Assembly (NCBI GenBank): GCA_958449275.1
Contig: CAUDHE010000036.1
Span: forward strand, 1-24,296
Origin: an uncultured Alistipes sp.
GTDB lineage: Bacteria > Bacteroidota > Bacteroidia > Bacteroidales > Rikenellaceae
Length of the DNA stretch: 24,296 nt
Reading direction: 5' to 3'
Shown here: one piece after another, positions 1 to 6,706 of the stretch
Layout: each line of letters opens with the position of its first letter
Position numbering within the stretch: position 1 is the first letter of the stretch
Made by a program: the position numbers and the translations under genes
The notes under the pieces: generated by a model
The model's input: the letters and a program-made list of their open reading frames with translations, nothing else
The model's database searches: none
What the model was told of the DNA's origin: nothing

Positions 1-163
1 GTTTGGGATTGTAAATTGCAAATGTTACAACCTTAAAATGTATAAATTAGAGATATTTTAATTGTAAAATGGACTTTTTGTATCGTTTTTCCAAATAAAA
101 CCATTACCTTTGGTAGCGAATATGATATTTATACACCTTTTTGCAGGAATGACGGAAGACACG

Positions 164-186
164 AAAAAAAGGGCGTTGCCGCCCTT
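164..186 (-). terminator. Intrinsic terminator of tRNA-Arg
   Basis: Read on the minus strand, an AAGGGC/GCCCTT stem with a six-base loop is followed by a run of seven T. It lies just downstream of the 3' end of the tRNA-Arg gene and fits a rho-independent terminator for that transcript. Confidence 0.75.
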
Positions 187-192
187 GGATTG

Positions 193-264
193 TGACCTCG
201 AAAGGATTCGAACCTTCATCGTAAGAACCGGAATCTTATATTCTATCCATTGAACTACGAGGCC
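193..264 (-). tRNA. tRNA-Arg (anticodon CCG)
   Basis: The minus strand folds into a complete cloverleaf of 72 nt. The acceptor arms GGCCTCG and CGAGGTC pair with one wobble, the D arm contains AATGGATAGA, the T arm has the loop TTCGAAT, and the discriminator base is A. The seven-base anticodon loop TTCCGGT puts CCG at positions 34-36, which reads the Arg codon CGG. CCA is not encoded and must be added after transcription. The gene has its own promoter and terminator. Confidence 0.93.
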
Positions 265-271
265 GCGACTG

Positions 272-303
272 CAAAGATGGTAAATTTTTTTTGATATGAC
301 AAA
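272..303 (-). promoter_or_regulatory. Bacteroidetes-type promoter of tRNA-Arg
   Basis: On the minus strand a TTTG box (300-303) stands 20 bp before CATCTTTG (272-279), one base off the TAnnTTTG consensus. The tRNA 5' end is seven bases further on. The -33 box overlaps the first codons of the divergent regulator gene, so the two transcription units share this short spacer. Confidence 0.6.
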
Positions 304-928
304 TAAAAATGAAAATTGGGTCCGCTTGGAAAGTGTTATAAGGTGGGCGAACATGACAACCAACTATTTCGGACGATATATCGGTCTTGCCCGTTCGGAG
401 AATCTGTATCAGATCAAAGCGGGTAAAAACGGCATTTCGCAAAATCTCGCGCGCCGCATAGTCGAGAAATTTCCCGAACTGAGCGTGGGATGGCTGCTTA
501 CCGGCGAGGGCGACATGTTCAGCAAGGGGTCGTCCAACGGCCGCATTCCGTTTTTCGACTGCGATGTGGTGGGGCGCGGATTGCTGCGTCTGGACGAGAT
601 AAAGCCCGATTACCGAATGAACATCCCCACGATAGAGGATTGCGACTACGCATTCCGCAGCTACGACGTGGCCATGTCGAACGAAATTGCGGTAGGATCG
701 ATACTTTTCCTGAAAAAAACCGCGGTCGAGGCGATAATTCCCGGCGGAATGTATGTGGTAATATGCCCGAAATATATAATTTTGCGTAAGGTAAGACTCT
801 CCAACGGCGCCGACGGCGAAGTGACGCTGATGCTCGAGCCGGCCAACCCGGGTTTCGACAGCATCACCGTAAAGCCCGACGATGTCAAGGAGATTTACCG
901 TGTGGTAGCCAACCTCCAGCTCTATTAG
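296..928 (+). CDS. XRE/S24 (CI/LexA-like) transcriptional regulator, probably not self-cleaving
   Basis: The 210-residue protein has the layout of a phage-repressor-like regulator. An N-terminal helix-turn-helix region (about residues 6-80) ends in WLLTGEGDM, a signature common in Bacteroidetes XRE proteins. A C-terminal S24-like beta fold follows (about 115-205). Where self-cleaving family members have GDSM, this protein reads YDVAM, so the nucleophilic Ser appears to be Ala. A possible partner Lys remains in ILRKVRL. I infer a repressor that senses something other than RecA-driven autoproteolysis, or one controlled by partner binding. The ATG at 296 directly follows a T-rich stretch with no Shine-Dalgarno. 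No phage genes lie nearby, so its targets are unknown. Confidence 0.75.
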   Translation: MTNKNENWVRLESVIRWANMTTNYFGRYIGLARSENLYQIKAGKNGISQNLARRIVEKFPELSVGWLLTGEGDMFSKGSSNGRIPFFDCDVVGRGLLRLDEIKPDYRMNIPTIEDCDYAFRSYDVAMSNEIAVGSILFLKKTAVEAIIPGGMYVVICPKYIILRKVRLSNGADGEVTLMLEPANPGFDSITVKPDDVKEIYRVVANLQLY

Positions 929-1022
929 CGTCCGCGGTACGGATGCTGCGGCACGGGGGAGGGGAAAACATCGGCCCCGATTGCGGTGCGGAAAACCGAA
1001 AATAACATAAAGTATTGAGAAT

Positions 1023-2069
1023 ATGATGACTATAAAGACCAAAGAGAATGCGTCGCTGTTGCTGGCGTTCGTCGCTGCGGCCATAGTGGCGGCGGTATTG
1101 GTTCTGTGCGGCACACCGTGGTGGGTCACGGCATGCGCTGCGGTGGGGATTTTCGTGGCGCTGGCTCTGTTCTCGCTCTACACGATAAAGTCGTATGTGG
1201 CCTACAAACTCAAGCCCATATACTCGATGGTTCTTTCGCGCGACGTTCACACCACCGAGATCGTGGACGAAATGAAGGACAAGCATGTCGAGAAGATCTC
1301 GGAGGAGCTGACGGCGTGGGCCGACGACAACGACAAGGAGATAGCGCGCTTGAAACAGACCGAAATGTTCCGCAAGCAATACCTCGGCAATGTCGCCCAC
1401 GAGCTGAAAACCCCCATATTCAACATTCAGGGATATATCTCCACTCTGCTGGACGGCGGACTGGAGGACGAGCTGATAAACCGCAAATATCTGGAGCGTG
1501 CCGAAAAGAGCATCGACCGACTGATAAACATCGTGAACGATCTGGATACCATATCCAAATTGGAGAACGACATGAACCGTTTGAAGCCCGATCGCTTCGA
1601 CATAGCCGCGCTGACCAAGGAGATCGCCGAACAGTTGGAGATGGAGGCTGCCAAACGCAAGATCAAGATTTCGGTCAAAGGCGCCGATTCGCTGCCGTCG
1701 CCATTCTGGGTCACGGCCGACAAACACTATGTCGGACAGGTGCTGGTGAACCTGATTATAAATTCCATACATTACGGCAAGGAGGGCGGCTCGACCCGCA
1801 TCAAATTCCGCGACATGATGGATAAGATCCTCATCGAGGTGGAGGATACGGGCGTCGGCATCGGCAAAGAGGATATTCCGCGCGTGTTCGAGCGATTCTA
1901 TCGTGTCGACAAGGGCCGTTCGCGCGAGCAGGGCGGAACGGGACTCGGTCTGGCCATCGTGAAACATATCGTGGAGGCTCATGGCGAGCGCATTACGGTG
2001 CGCAGCGAACCTGGCGTGGGAACCACTTTCGCATTTCCGCTCAAAAAGGCCGTCTCACCCGAAAAATAA
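1023..2069 (+). CDS. PhoR-like sensor histidine kinase (orphan in this window)
   Basis: The protein has 348 residues. Two membrane helices (about 11-29 and 34-54) are separated by only about four residues, so there is practically no periplasmic sensor domain. A linker and coiled-coil segment leads to the dimerisation/phosphoacceptor domain with NVAHELKTP (His126), then an HATPase domain with the N box near NLIINS (Asn243/Asn247), G1 DTGVGIG (275-281) and G2 GGTGLGLAI (304-312). All catalytic boxes are present, so autokinase activity is expected. No response regulator gene is adjacent; the neighbours are the S24-like regulator and lgt. The signal is likely sensed in or near the membrane. ATG codons at 1023 and 1026 are both possible starts. 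Confidence 0.9.
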   Translation: MMTIKTKENASLLLAFVAAAIVAAVLVLCGTPWWVTACAAVGIFVALALFSLYTIKSYVAYKLKPIYSMVLSRDVHTTEIVDEMKDKHVEKISEELTAWADDNDKEIARLKQTEMFRKQYLGNVAHELKTPIFNIQGYISTLLDGGLEDELINRKYLERAEKSIDRLINIVNDLDTISKLENDMNRLKPDRFDIAALTKEIAEQLEMEAAKRKIKISVKGADSLPSPFWVTADKHYVGQVLVNLIINSIHYGKEGGSTRIKFRDMMDKILIEVEDTGVGIGKEDIPRVFERFYRVDKGRSREQGGTGLGLAIVKHIVEAHGERITVRSEPGVGTTFAFPLKKAVSPEK

Positions 2070-2127
2070 CTCGATGCGGAGCGCGCGCTGTGCTTTTTGC
2101 GGGGCGAGGCGCTGTGCCGAACGAGTA

Positions 2128-2135
2128 TATATTTG
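2128..2135 (+). promoter_or_regulatory. Candidate -7 box of lgt (leaderless transcript possible)
   Basis: TATATTTG matches the Bacteroidetes TAnnTTTG box exactly and ends six bases before the lgt ATG. Transcription would start at or next to the start codon. No good TTTG box is found 19-21 bp upstream, so the call rests on the -7 element alone. Confidence 0.4.
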
Positions 2136-2141
2136 ACAATC

Positions 2142-3032
2142 ATGCTAACCGATTTTTTATATATCATATGGGATTTCGATCCGGTGATGTTCTCCGTCGG
2201 ATCGTTCGATTTGCGTTATTACGGCCTTATGTGGGCCTTGACCATACTTTTGGGCGAACGCTTCTTCTCGCATTTCGCGCGTCGAGAGGGGTTCGGCTCC
2301 GAAATAGTCGAGGTGGGATTCGTGTGGATAGCCTTCGGCGCTATCATAGGAGCGCGTTTGGGGCACTGCTTTTTCTATGAATTTTCATATTACATGTCCA
2401 AACCTTGGGCCATTGTCACCGAGATCCGCAACGGCGGCATGGCAAGCCACGGTTCGGCCATAGGTATGCTGATCGGAATGTGGGTGACGGCCCGCAAGAC
2501 GGGAACGCCTTATGTGTGGTGGCTCGACAGAATCATGGTTCCCGTGTCGGTGGGCGGCGCGTTGGTGCGCATCGGCAACCTCATCAATTCCGAGATAGTG
2601 GGCGGTGTGACCGACGTGCCTTGGGGATTCAAGTTCGTGAGACTTTATCCCGATCTTCCGATCGACATGGTGCCCGTGCAGCATCCCGCGCAGGTGTACG
2701 AGGCGGCATGTTATATCATTACCTTCGCGGTGTTGCTGTGGCTCTACTACAAGCGTGACGAGGCGCGTCGTCACGCGGGTGTGATGTTCGGAGTCGGGCT
2801 GGTCGGAATATTCCTCACTCGATTTTTCATCGAATTCGTGAAGGAGAATCAGGAGGCGTTCGAGCAGGGGATGACTCTCAACATGGGACAGTTGCTCAGC
2901 ATACCGTTCATTATTTTGGCCGCATGGATGATATGGCAGGGGCTGCGGAATCGATTTCCGATAGGCAGACCTGCCGCCGAAACTAAAGGCGTCGACCGCA
3001 GCCGAACCGTAAAAAATACGAAAAGAAAATGA
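2142..3032 (+). CDS. lgt: Prolipoprotein diacylglyceryl transferase
   Basis: This inner-membrane enzyme transfers diacylglycerol from phosphatidylglycerol to the lipobox Cys of prolipoproteins, the first step of lipoprotein maturation. The 296 residues carry the family landmarks: His103 in SHGSAIG, and Arg143, Asn146 and Glu151 in VRIGNLINSEIVGG. A later conserved Arg lies in LTRFFIEFVKENQ. Several hydrophobic helices are visible. The ATG at 2142 gives a normal N-terminus; an upstream in-frame TTG at 2097 would add 15 atypical residues and precede the candidate promoter. The stop overlaps the next gene by four bases, so the two are translationally coupled. Several lipoproteins in this window are its likely substrates. 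Confidence 0.96.
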   Translation: MLTDFLYIIWDFDPVMFSVGSFDLRYYGLMWALTILLGERFFSHFARREGFGSEIVEVGFVWIAFGAIIGARLGHCFFYEFSYYMSKPWAIVTEIRNGGMASHGSAIGMLIGMWVTARKTGTPYVWWLDRIMVPVSVGGALVRIGNLINSEIVGGVTDVPWGFKFVRLYPDLPIDMVPVQHPAQVYEAACYIITFAVLLWLYYKRDEARRHAGVMFGVGLVGIFLTRFFIEFVKENQEAFEQGMTLNMGQLLSIPFIILAAWMIWQGLRNRFPIGRPAAETKGVDRSRTVKNTKRK

Positions 3033-3952
3033 TAGAGGAGGTAAACAAGATTATCTATAATATGCTCATAAGCGGACGCGGAGTATTTCTGCCCGATGTG
3101 GGCACGCTTTTCATCGAGCGGCGCGGTGCACGTAAGATCGCGGCCGATCGGTTGCTCGGTCCGCGCAATGCCGTGAGTTTCTCGTCGCAGGAGCAAGGGC
3201 CCTCGTTGGTGGCCGAGATCGCTGCCATAGCGGGTTGCGGCGAGGAGCAGGCGCGCGACATCTACGGCCGTTGGTTAGGCAAGACGCGCGAAGGCTCCAC
3301 GCTCAGGATCGGCGGTGTGGGAGTGCTCAGCGACAAGAGTTTCTCGGCCGAAACTGCTTTCAATACGGCCATAAATCCCGACGGAGTGAAAACGCTCGTC
3401 ATACGCCGCCGTTCGAACGCATGGCTCTACGCCGTATGCGCCGTGTGCGTGCTCGTGGCTGTCGGGGTAGGCGTCTATATGCAATGGGGGACGTCTCTTT
3501 TCGGCGGCATGAGCGTGGTTAGGAGCGATGCGCCGACGGAGCGGATTGCGGATGTACCGCAGCCCTCGGCCGACGAAACTGCCGTTGCGCAGCTGCACAG
3601 CGACTCTTTGCAGGACGATGCCGAAACTGCTGTTCCGAACGAGGAGGCTATCGCGCAGATGCCCGCGCCGACAGCCGAATCGCCTGCGCCTGAACCTGCG
3701 CCCGCAGCGTCGGTGTCCGACGGCAAGTATACCTATTATGTTGTTATGGGGGTGTTCTCCACCGAGCAGAACGCCGCGCGTGCGATGGAACAGGCGGTTC
3801 GACGCATCGAAGATCTGAACGGCGCCATATTGCCTTTCAAGGGAAAATTCATCACGGCGATCTTCGGAAGCGACAACCGCGACGACTGCGCTTCTTTCGC
3901 CCGATCGTATCGCGACATATATCCCGATCTGTGGATATATAACGTCAAATAA
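3029..3952 (+). CDS. HU-CCDC81-like domain protein with C-terminal SPOR domain
   Basis: The 307-residue protein starts with two short HU/CCDC81-like modules (about 1-38, with GVFLPDVGTL, and about 40-118, with RIGGVGVL). A single membrane helix follows (about 130-152), then a Pro/Ala/Glu-rich linker (about 160-230) and a SPOR domain (about 232-307, starting at KYTYYVVMGVFS). SPOR domains bind denuded glycan strands at the division septum. The topology puts the HU-like part in the cytoplasm and SPOR in the periplasm. This architecture is found across Bacteroidetes; a link between cytoplasm or nucleoid and septal peptidoglycan is inference. It overlaps lgt by ATGA and the next gene by one base, indicating a co-translated unit. 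Confidence 0.85.
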   Translation: MIEEVNKIIYNMLISGRGVFLPDVGTLFIERRGARKIAADRLLGPRNAVSFSSQEQGPSLVAEIAAIAGCGEEQARDIYGRWLGKTREGSTLRIGGVGVLSDKSFSAETAFNTAINPDGVKTLVIRRRSNAWLYAVCAVCVLVAVGVGVYMQWGTSLFGGMSVVRSDAPTERIADVPQPSADETAVAQLHSDSLQDDAETAVPNEEAIAQMPAPTAESPAPEPAPAASVSDGKYTYYVVMGVFSTEQNAARAMEQAVRRIEDLNGAILPFKGKFITAIFGSDNRDDCASFARSYRDIYPDLWIYNVK

Positions 3953-4428
3953 TGAATCTTGCCGCGATCATAACGAGGGCGATCGACAGTTTCCATACGG
4001 GCCTTTTGGCCCGCATGTTACCGCGCAATATATTCCGCTATGCGGTATGCGGCGGCATGAATATGGCGCTCGATTTGTTTTGGTATCATTTCATCTACCA
4101 TGTCGTGGTGGACGAACGTTATATCGACCTCGGATTCGTGGTCGTATCGCCTCATGTGGCGTCGCTTGCCATAGTTTTCCCCATAACGTTTTTCAACGGT
4201 TTCTGGCTTAATCGCAATGTTGCTTTTCACGCCACGCGCCTTGCATCTTCGCGTCAGATGTTGCGTTATGCGCTTACCGTCGTCGGATCGCTGGCACTCA
4301 ATTACGTGTGCATAAAATTCTTTGTCGAAGCCTGCGGAATATGGCCCACGCCGTCGAAAGCGCTGACGACTGTCGTATGTGTCGTCTACAGCTATTTGGC
4401 AGGACGATATTTCACCTTCTCGGAATAA
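3952..4428 (+). CDS. GtrA-like membrane protein (polyprenyl-phosphate-sugar flippase family)
   Basis: The 158-residue protein has four hydrophobic segments and GtrA-family features: FRYAVCGGMNMALDL near the start, the FNGFWLNRNVAF loop after helix 2, and a C-terminal SYLAGRYFTF. GtrA proteins are thought to flip undecaprenyl-phosphate-linked sugars during modification of cell-surface glycans. It starts on the last base of the upstream stop codon. A GT2 glycosyltransferase of the kind that often works with GtrA proteins is encoded at 17509-18471, but not in the same operon, so the partnership is only a possibility. Confidence 0.85.
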   Translation: MNLAAIITRAIDSFHTGLLARMLPRNIFRYAVCGGMNMALDLFWYHFIYHVVVDERYIDLGFVVVSPHVASLAIVFPITFFNGFWLNRNVAFHATRLASSRQMLRYALTVVGSLALNYVCIKFFVEACGIWPTPSKALTTVVCVVYSYLAGRYFTFSE

Positions 4429-4525
4429 TCGTAAATGTATTGATATTCTTGAGGCGCGCAGTTCTCCGCCGCCCTTTCGCGACGTACAGCCAAAGCACTC
4501 CTGCCGCTGTCGGCGAACGGCAAAC

Positions 4526-4553
4526 TGCGGCTCACACGATTCTGCGAGCCGCA
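4526..4553. repeat. Perfect 8-bp stem-loop in the gtrA-TonB receptor spacer
   Basis: TGCGGCTC and GAGCCGCA form a perfect stem with a 12-base loop. There is no following T run on either strand, so it is not a standard terminator. A second short inverted repeat, CATCACT/AGTGATG, lies at 4574-4603. The 245-bp spacer at 4429-4673 otherwise shows nothing convincing beyond the terminator at 4611-4644. Confidence 0.5.
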
Positions 4554-4610
4554 TCTCCTCCGATGCGTGTAAACATCACTCCTAAGTGCCTTGTGTAGTG
4601 ATGAATGCAA

Positions 4611-4644
4611 GAAAGGCTGCCGATCTGATTGTCGACAGCCTTTC
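4611..4644. terminator. Bidirectional hairpin between convergent genes
   Basis: GAAAGGCTG-containing arms of 13 bp (one wobble pair) close an eight-base loop between the ends of the convergent GtrA-like and TonB receptor genes. The T content after the stem is modest on both strands, so termination is likely from position and stem strength rather than from a perfect U tract. Confidence 0.55.
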
Positions 4645-4673
4645 GATTTCTCGCTGAATGATTTTGCAGTTTG

Positions 4674-6650
4674 TTATTTTATCGTGAACACCACGCCGCC
4701 CGATGCCCAGCAATCGGGCATCTTAAGTCCCCCGAAGTCGAAGTATTCGGTCGAGGTGATGTTGGTGGCGTCGACGTACAACTGCCACTTGCCGATCGTG
4801 TAGGTCGCGCGGGCATCGAGCAGGAAGTAAGGCCGATAATTGCGCGTCTCGCCGCTGCGGTCGGTGTAGCCGCCCATGCGGTCGTAGAGAGTGCCCGTGA
4901 CGGACAGCGTGAAACGTCTCAGCGGCGCCGTATCGATGCGTGCCGACAGTTTGTTGTGCATGTGGTCGAGTTTGTATTGCGATATTACGGCCTCGGAGTG
5001 CGAATCCTGATGCACATATCCGTAAGCGATCTGCGCGCGGCGCATCCATCCGTCGGTCGTGTATGCCGTCGAAAACTCTATGCCTGCGGTGTTCATTGCG
5101 GTAATCTGTGTCGATTTCCAGTTGCCCGTGTCGGTCAGCTTCACCCAGTCGATTATGTTGCGGCCGCGGCGGTAGTAGGCGTAGAGCTTGGAGCTCCAGC
5201 CGTTGCGCGAGAAATCGGCCCCCGCATGCCACGTTACGGCGTGCTCGGGTTTGAGGTCGCGGTCGCTCTCGTATCCCGTGGCGGTGTAATAGAGATCGTT
5301 GAACGTCGGCAGACGCATCGATTCCACCGCTCCGACATCGAATCGCCAGTAACGTCCGGCCGCATAGCCTGCGCCGACGCTCCAAAGGGCGTCCGTTCCG
5401 TAATCGGAGTTGCTGAGACCTACGGCACCCGTGAAGGTGAACCTCCGCCACTCCTTGGTGTGTCGGAGCGTGGTGTTGATCGTGGTGCGCCCCTTCTTGT
5501 GGTTGTAGTCGATGCCTCCGATACGTTTCGGTTCGCACGAATCTCCCAACACGGTGCTGTAAATATGGTTGTAGATGAGATCCGCTCCGATGGATGTCTC
5601 GCCCGCAATCCAGTCATAGGCCAATCCTATCTCCGCGCCGATGTTGTCGGTAATATGATAGTTGAACGGCACTTTCGATTCGTCGCCTTTTATCAGTTCG
5701 TAGCGATCGGTATTGTAGCGGTAGCTCGCATTGGCCGTCACCATGAGCCGTCGTCCCTGCTTGAGCCATCTGAGCGATGCCAAGGCCGTCGATGTCTGTT
5801 CGTACTGGTCGGGGTAGGCACGCGAATAGAAGCCGTTGGCTCCGAAAGCTCGATTCTGGTATCCCGCTTGAGCATCGAAGAGTCCCAGGCGCGAATCGTA
5901 GGTCATGCGTACGTAACCGTTGTAGTTCGAAAAATCGGTGTTGTGCGTGTAACCGTCGCTGTGGCGGGCCGATCCGGTAACCATGAGTGTCATGCGGTCG
6001 GCGGTGTATCCGCCCGCGAGGGAGCCGTACATGTAGCCGTGCGCGCCGCCCGTAAGTTCCGCGCTTATGTAGCGGGGATACAGCGGCGCGGTGCGAATGT
6101 CGACCGCACCCGCGTACGCGCCTACGCCCGATACGCCGTCGATGACGTTAATGGCCGAAACGGCGTTGATGTCGATGGGTAACGAATGGGATTGGTGGCC
6201 GGTTCTGGCATCGGTGAAGTTGATGCCGTTGAGAGTGACCATTGTCTGGTCGAACGAACCGCCTCGGATAGAGATGTCGGTTTGTACGCCCTTGCCGCCT
6301 CGTTCTCGGATGTCGACGGCGGGCGACAGTCGCAATGCAGACTCCAAGGTCTGCAAGGGCGCGACGCTCTCCGTCGAACGATTGAAAACAGGCGTTTGCG
6401 ACGTGAGGCTGCGCGCCGTCGTGGCGCGTCGTCCCGAGACTCCCACCGCCTCCATCTCTACCGAACGGTAAATCGATGCGGTGTCGGCGCTCATATCCTG
6501 AGCGTGTCCCGTCGCAAGGGTGACGATCGACATCGTCACCGTAAGCACTCCGATGGTCCACTTACGGTGCAGCGAAGCGAATACTGCGTATTCCCCGCGT
6601 GTCCAGCGTCGGAAGCAGTAGATCGCTTCAACTTTCGATTGTCTTTTCAT
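4674..6650 (-). CDS. BtuB-like TonB-dependent outer-membrane receptor
   Basis: The 658-residue protein has a plug domain (about 80-180, including SIRGGSFDQTMVTLNG) and a long beta-barrel with alternating aromatic strands, ending in GGVVFTIK. It has no N-terminal carboxypeptidase-like domain and no SusD partner, so it resembles vitamin or metal receptors (BtuB/CirA type) rather than polysaccharide systems. The first 50 residues form an unusually long signal peptide: a charged region with FRRWTRGEYAVFASLHRKW precedes the hydrophobic core and the probable cleavage site near GHAQD. No cobalamin riboswitch fits in the 43 bp between it and uvrB. The ligand cannot be told from sequence. It may be read through from uvrB. 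Confidence 0.88.
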   Translation of the reverse strand: MKRQSKVEAIYCFRRWTRGEYAVFASLHRKWTIGVLTVTMSIVTLATGHAQDMSADTASIYRSVEMEAVGVSGRRATTARSLTSQTPVFNRSTESVAPLQTLESALRLSPAVDIRERGGKGVQTDISIRGGSFDQTMVTLNGINFTDARTGHQSHSLPIDINAVSAINVIDGVSGVGAYAGAVDIRTAPLYPRYISAELTGGAHGYMYGSLAGGYTADRMTLMVTGSARHSDGYTHNTDFSNYNGYVRMTYDSRLGLFDAQAGYQNRAFGANGFYSRAYPDQYEQTSTALASLRWLKQGRRLMVTANASYRYNTDRYELIKGDESKVPFNYHITDNIGAEIGLAYDWIAGETSIGADLIYNHIYSTVLGDSCEPKRIGGIDYNHKKGRTTINTTLRHTKEWRRFTFTGAVGLSNSDYGTDALWSVGAGYAAGRYWRFDVGAVESMRLPTFNDLYYTATGYESDRDLKPEHAVTWHAGADFSRNGWSSKLYAYYRRGRNIIDWVKLTDTGNWKSTQITAMNTAGIEFSTAYTTDGWMRRAQIAYGYVHQDSHSEAVISQYKLDHMHNKLSARIDTAPLRRFTLSVTGTLYDRMGGYTDRSGETRNYRPYFLLDARATYTIGKWQLYVDATNITSTEYFDFGGLKMPDCWASGGVVFTIK

Positions 6651-6675
6651 CTTGCTGTTTGAGTTTTGAGTTTAT

Positions 6676-6706
6676 AAAAACAGGGAGGTTTTTTCAGCGA
6701 GCCTCC
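6676..6706 (-). terminator. Weak hairpin at the end of uvrB
   Basis: On the minus strand GGAGG at the last codons of uvrB can pair with CCTCC, followed two bases later by five T. The stem is short and contains the uvrB stop in its loop, so it may terminate only partly and allow read-through into the receptor gene. Confidence 0.3.

Noticed and set aside
105..112. TACCTTTG promoter box on the plus strand
   Set aside because: The nearest TTTG is 24 bp away, and only the antisense side of the tRNA and its terminator lie downstream. It also is a short palindrome by itself.
193..928. Prophage or island inserted at tRNA-Arg
   Set aside because: The regulator sits on the 5' side of the tRNA, there is no integrase, and I found no direct repeat of the tRNA 3' end.
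4429..4673. Riboswitch in the spacer next to the TonB receptor
   Set aside because: The spacer lies downstream, not upstream, of the receptor gene, and shows only simple hairpins.
4671..6182. Long plus-strand open frame of 503 codons
   Set aside because: It is antisense to the TonB receptor, whose frame has clear plug and barrel motifs. GC-rich codons on the other strand keep this shadow frame open.
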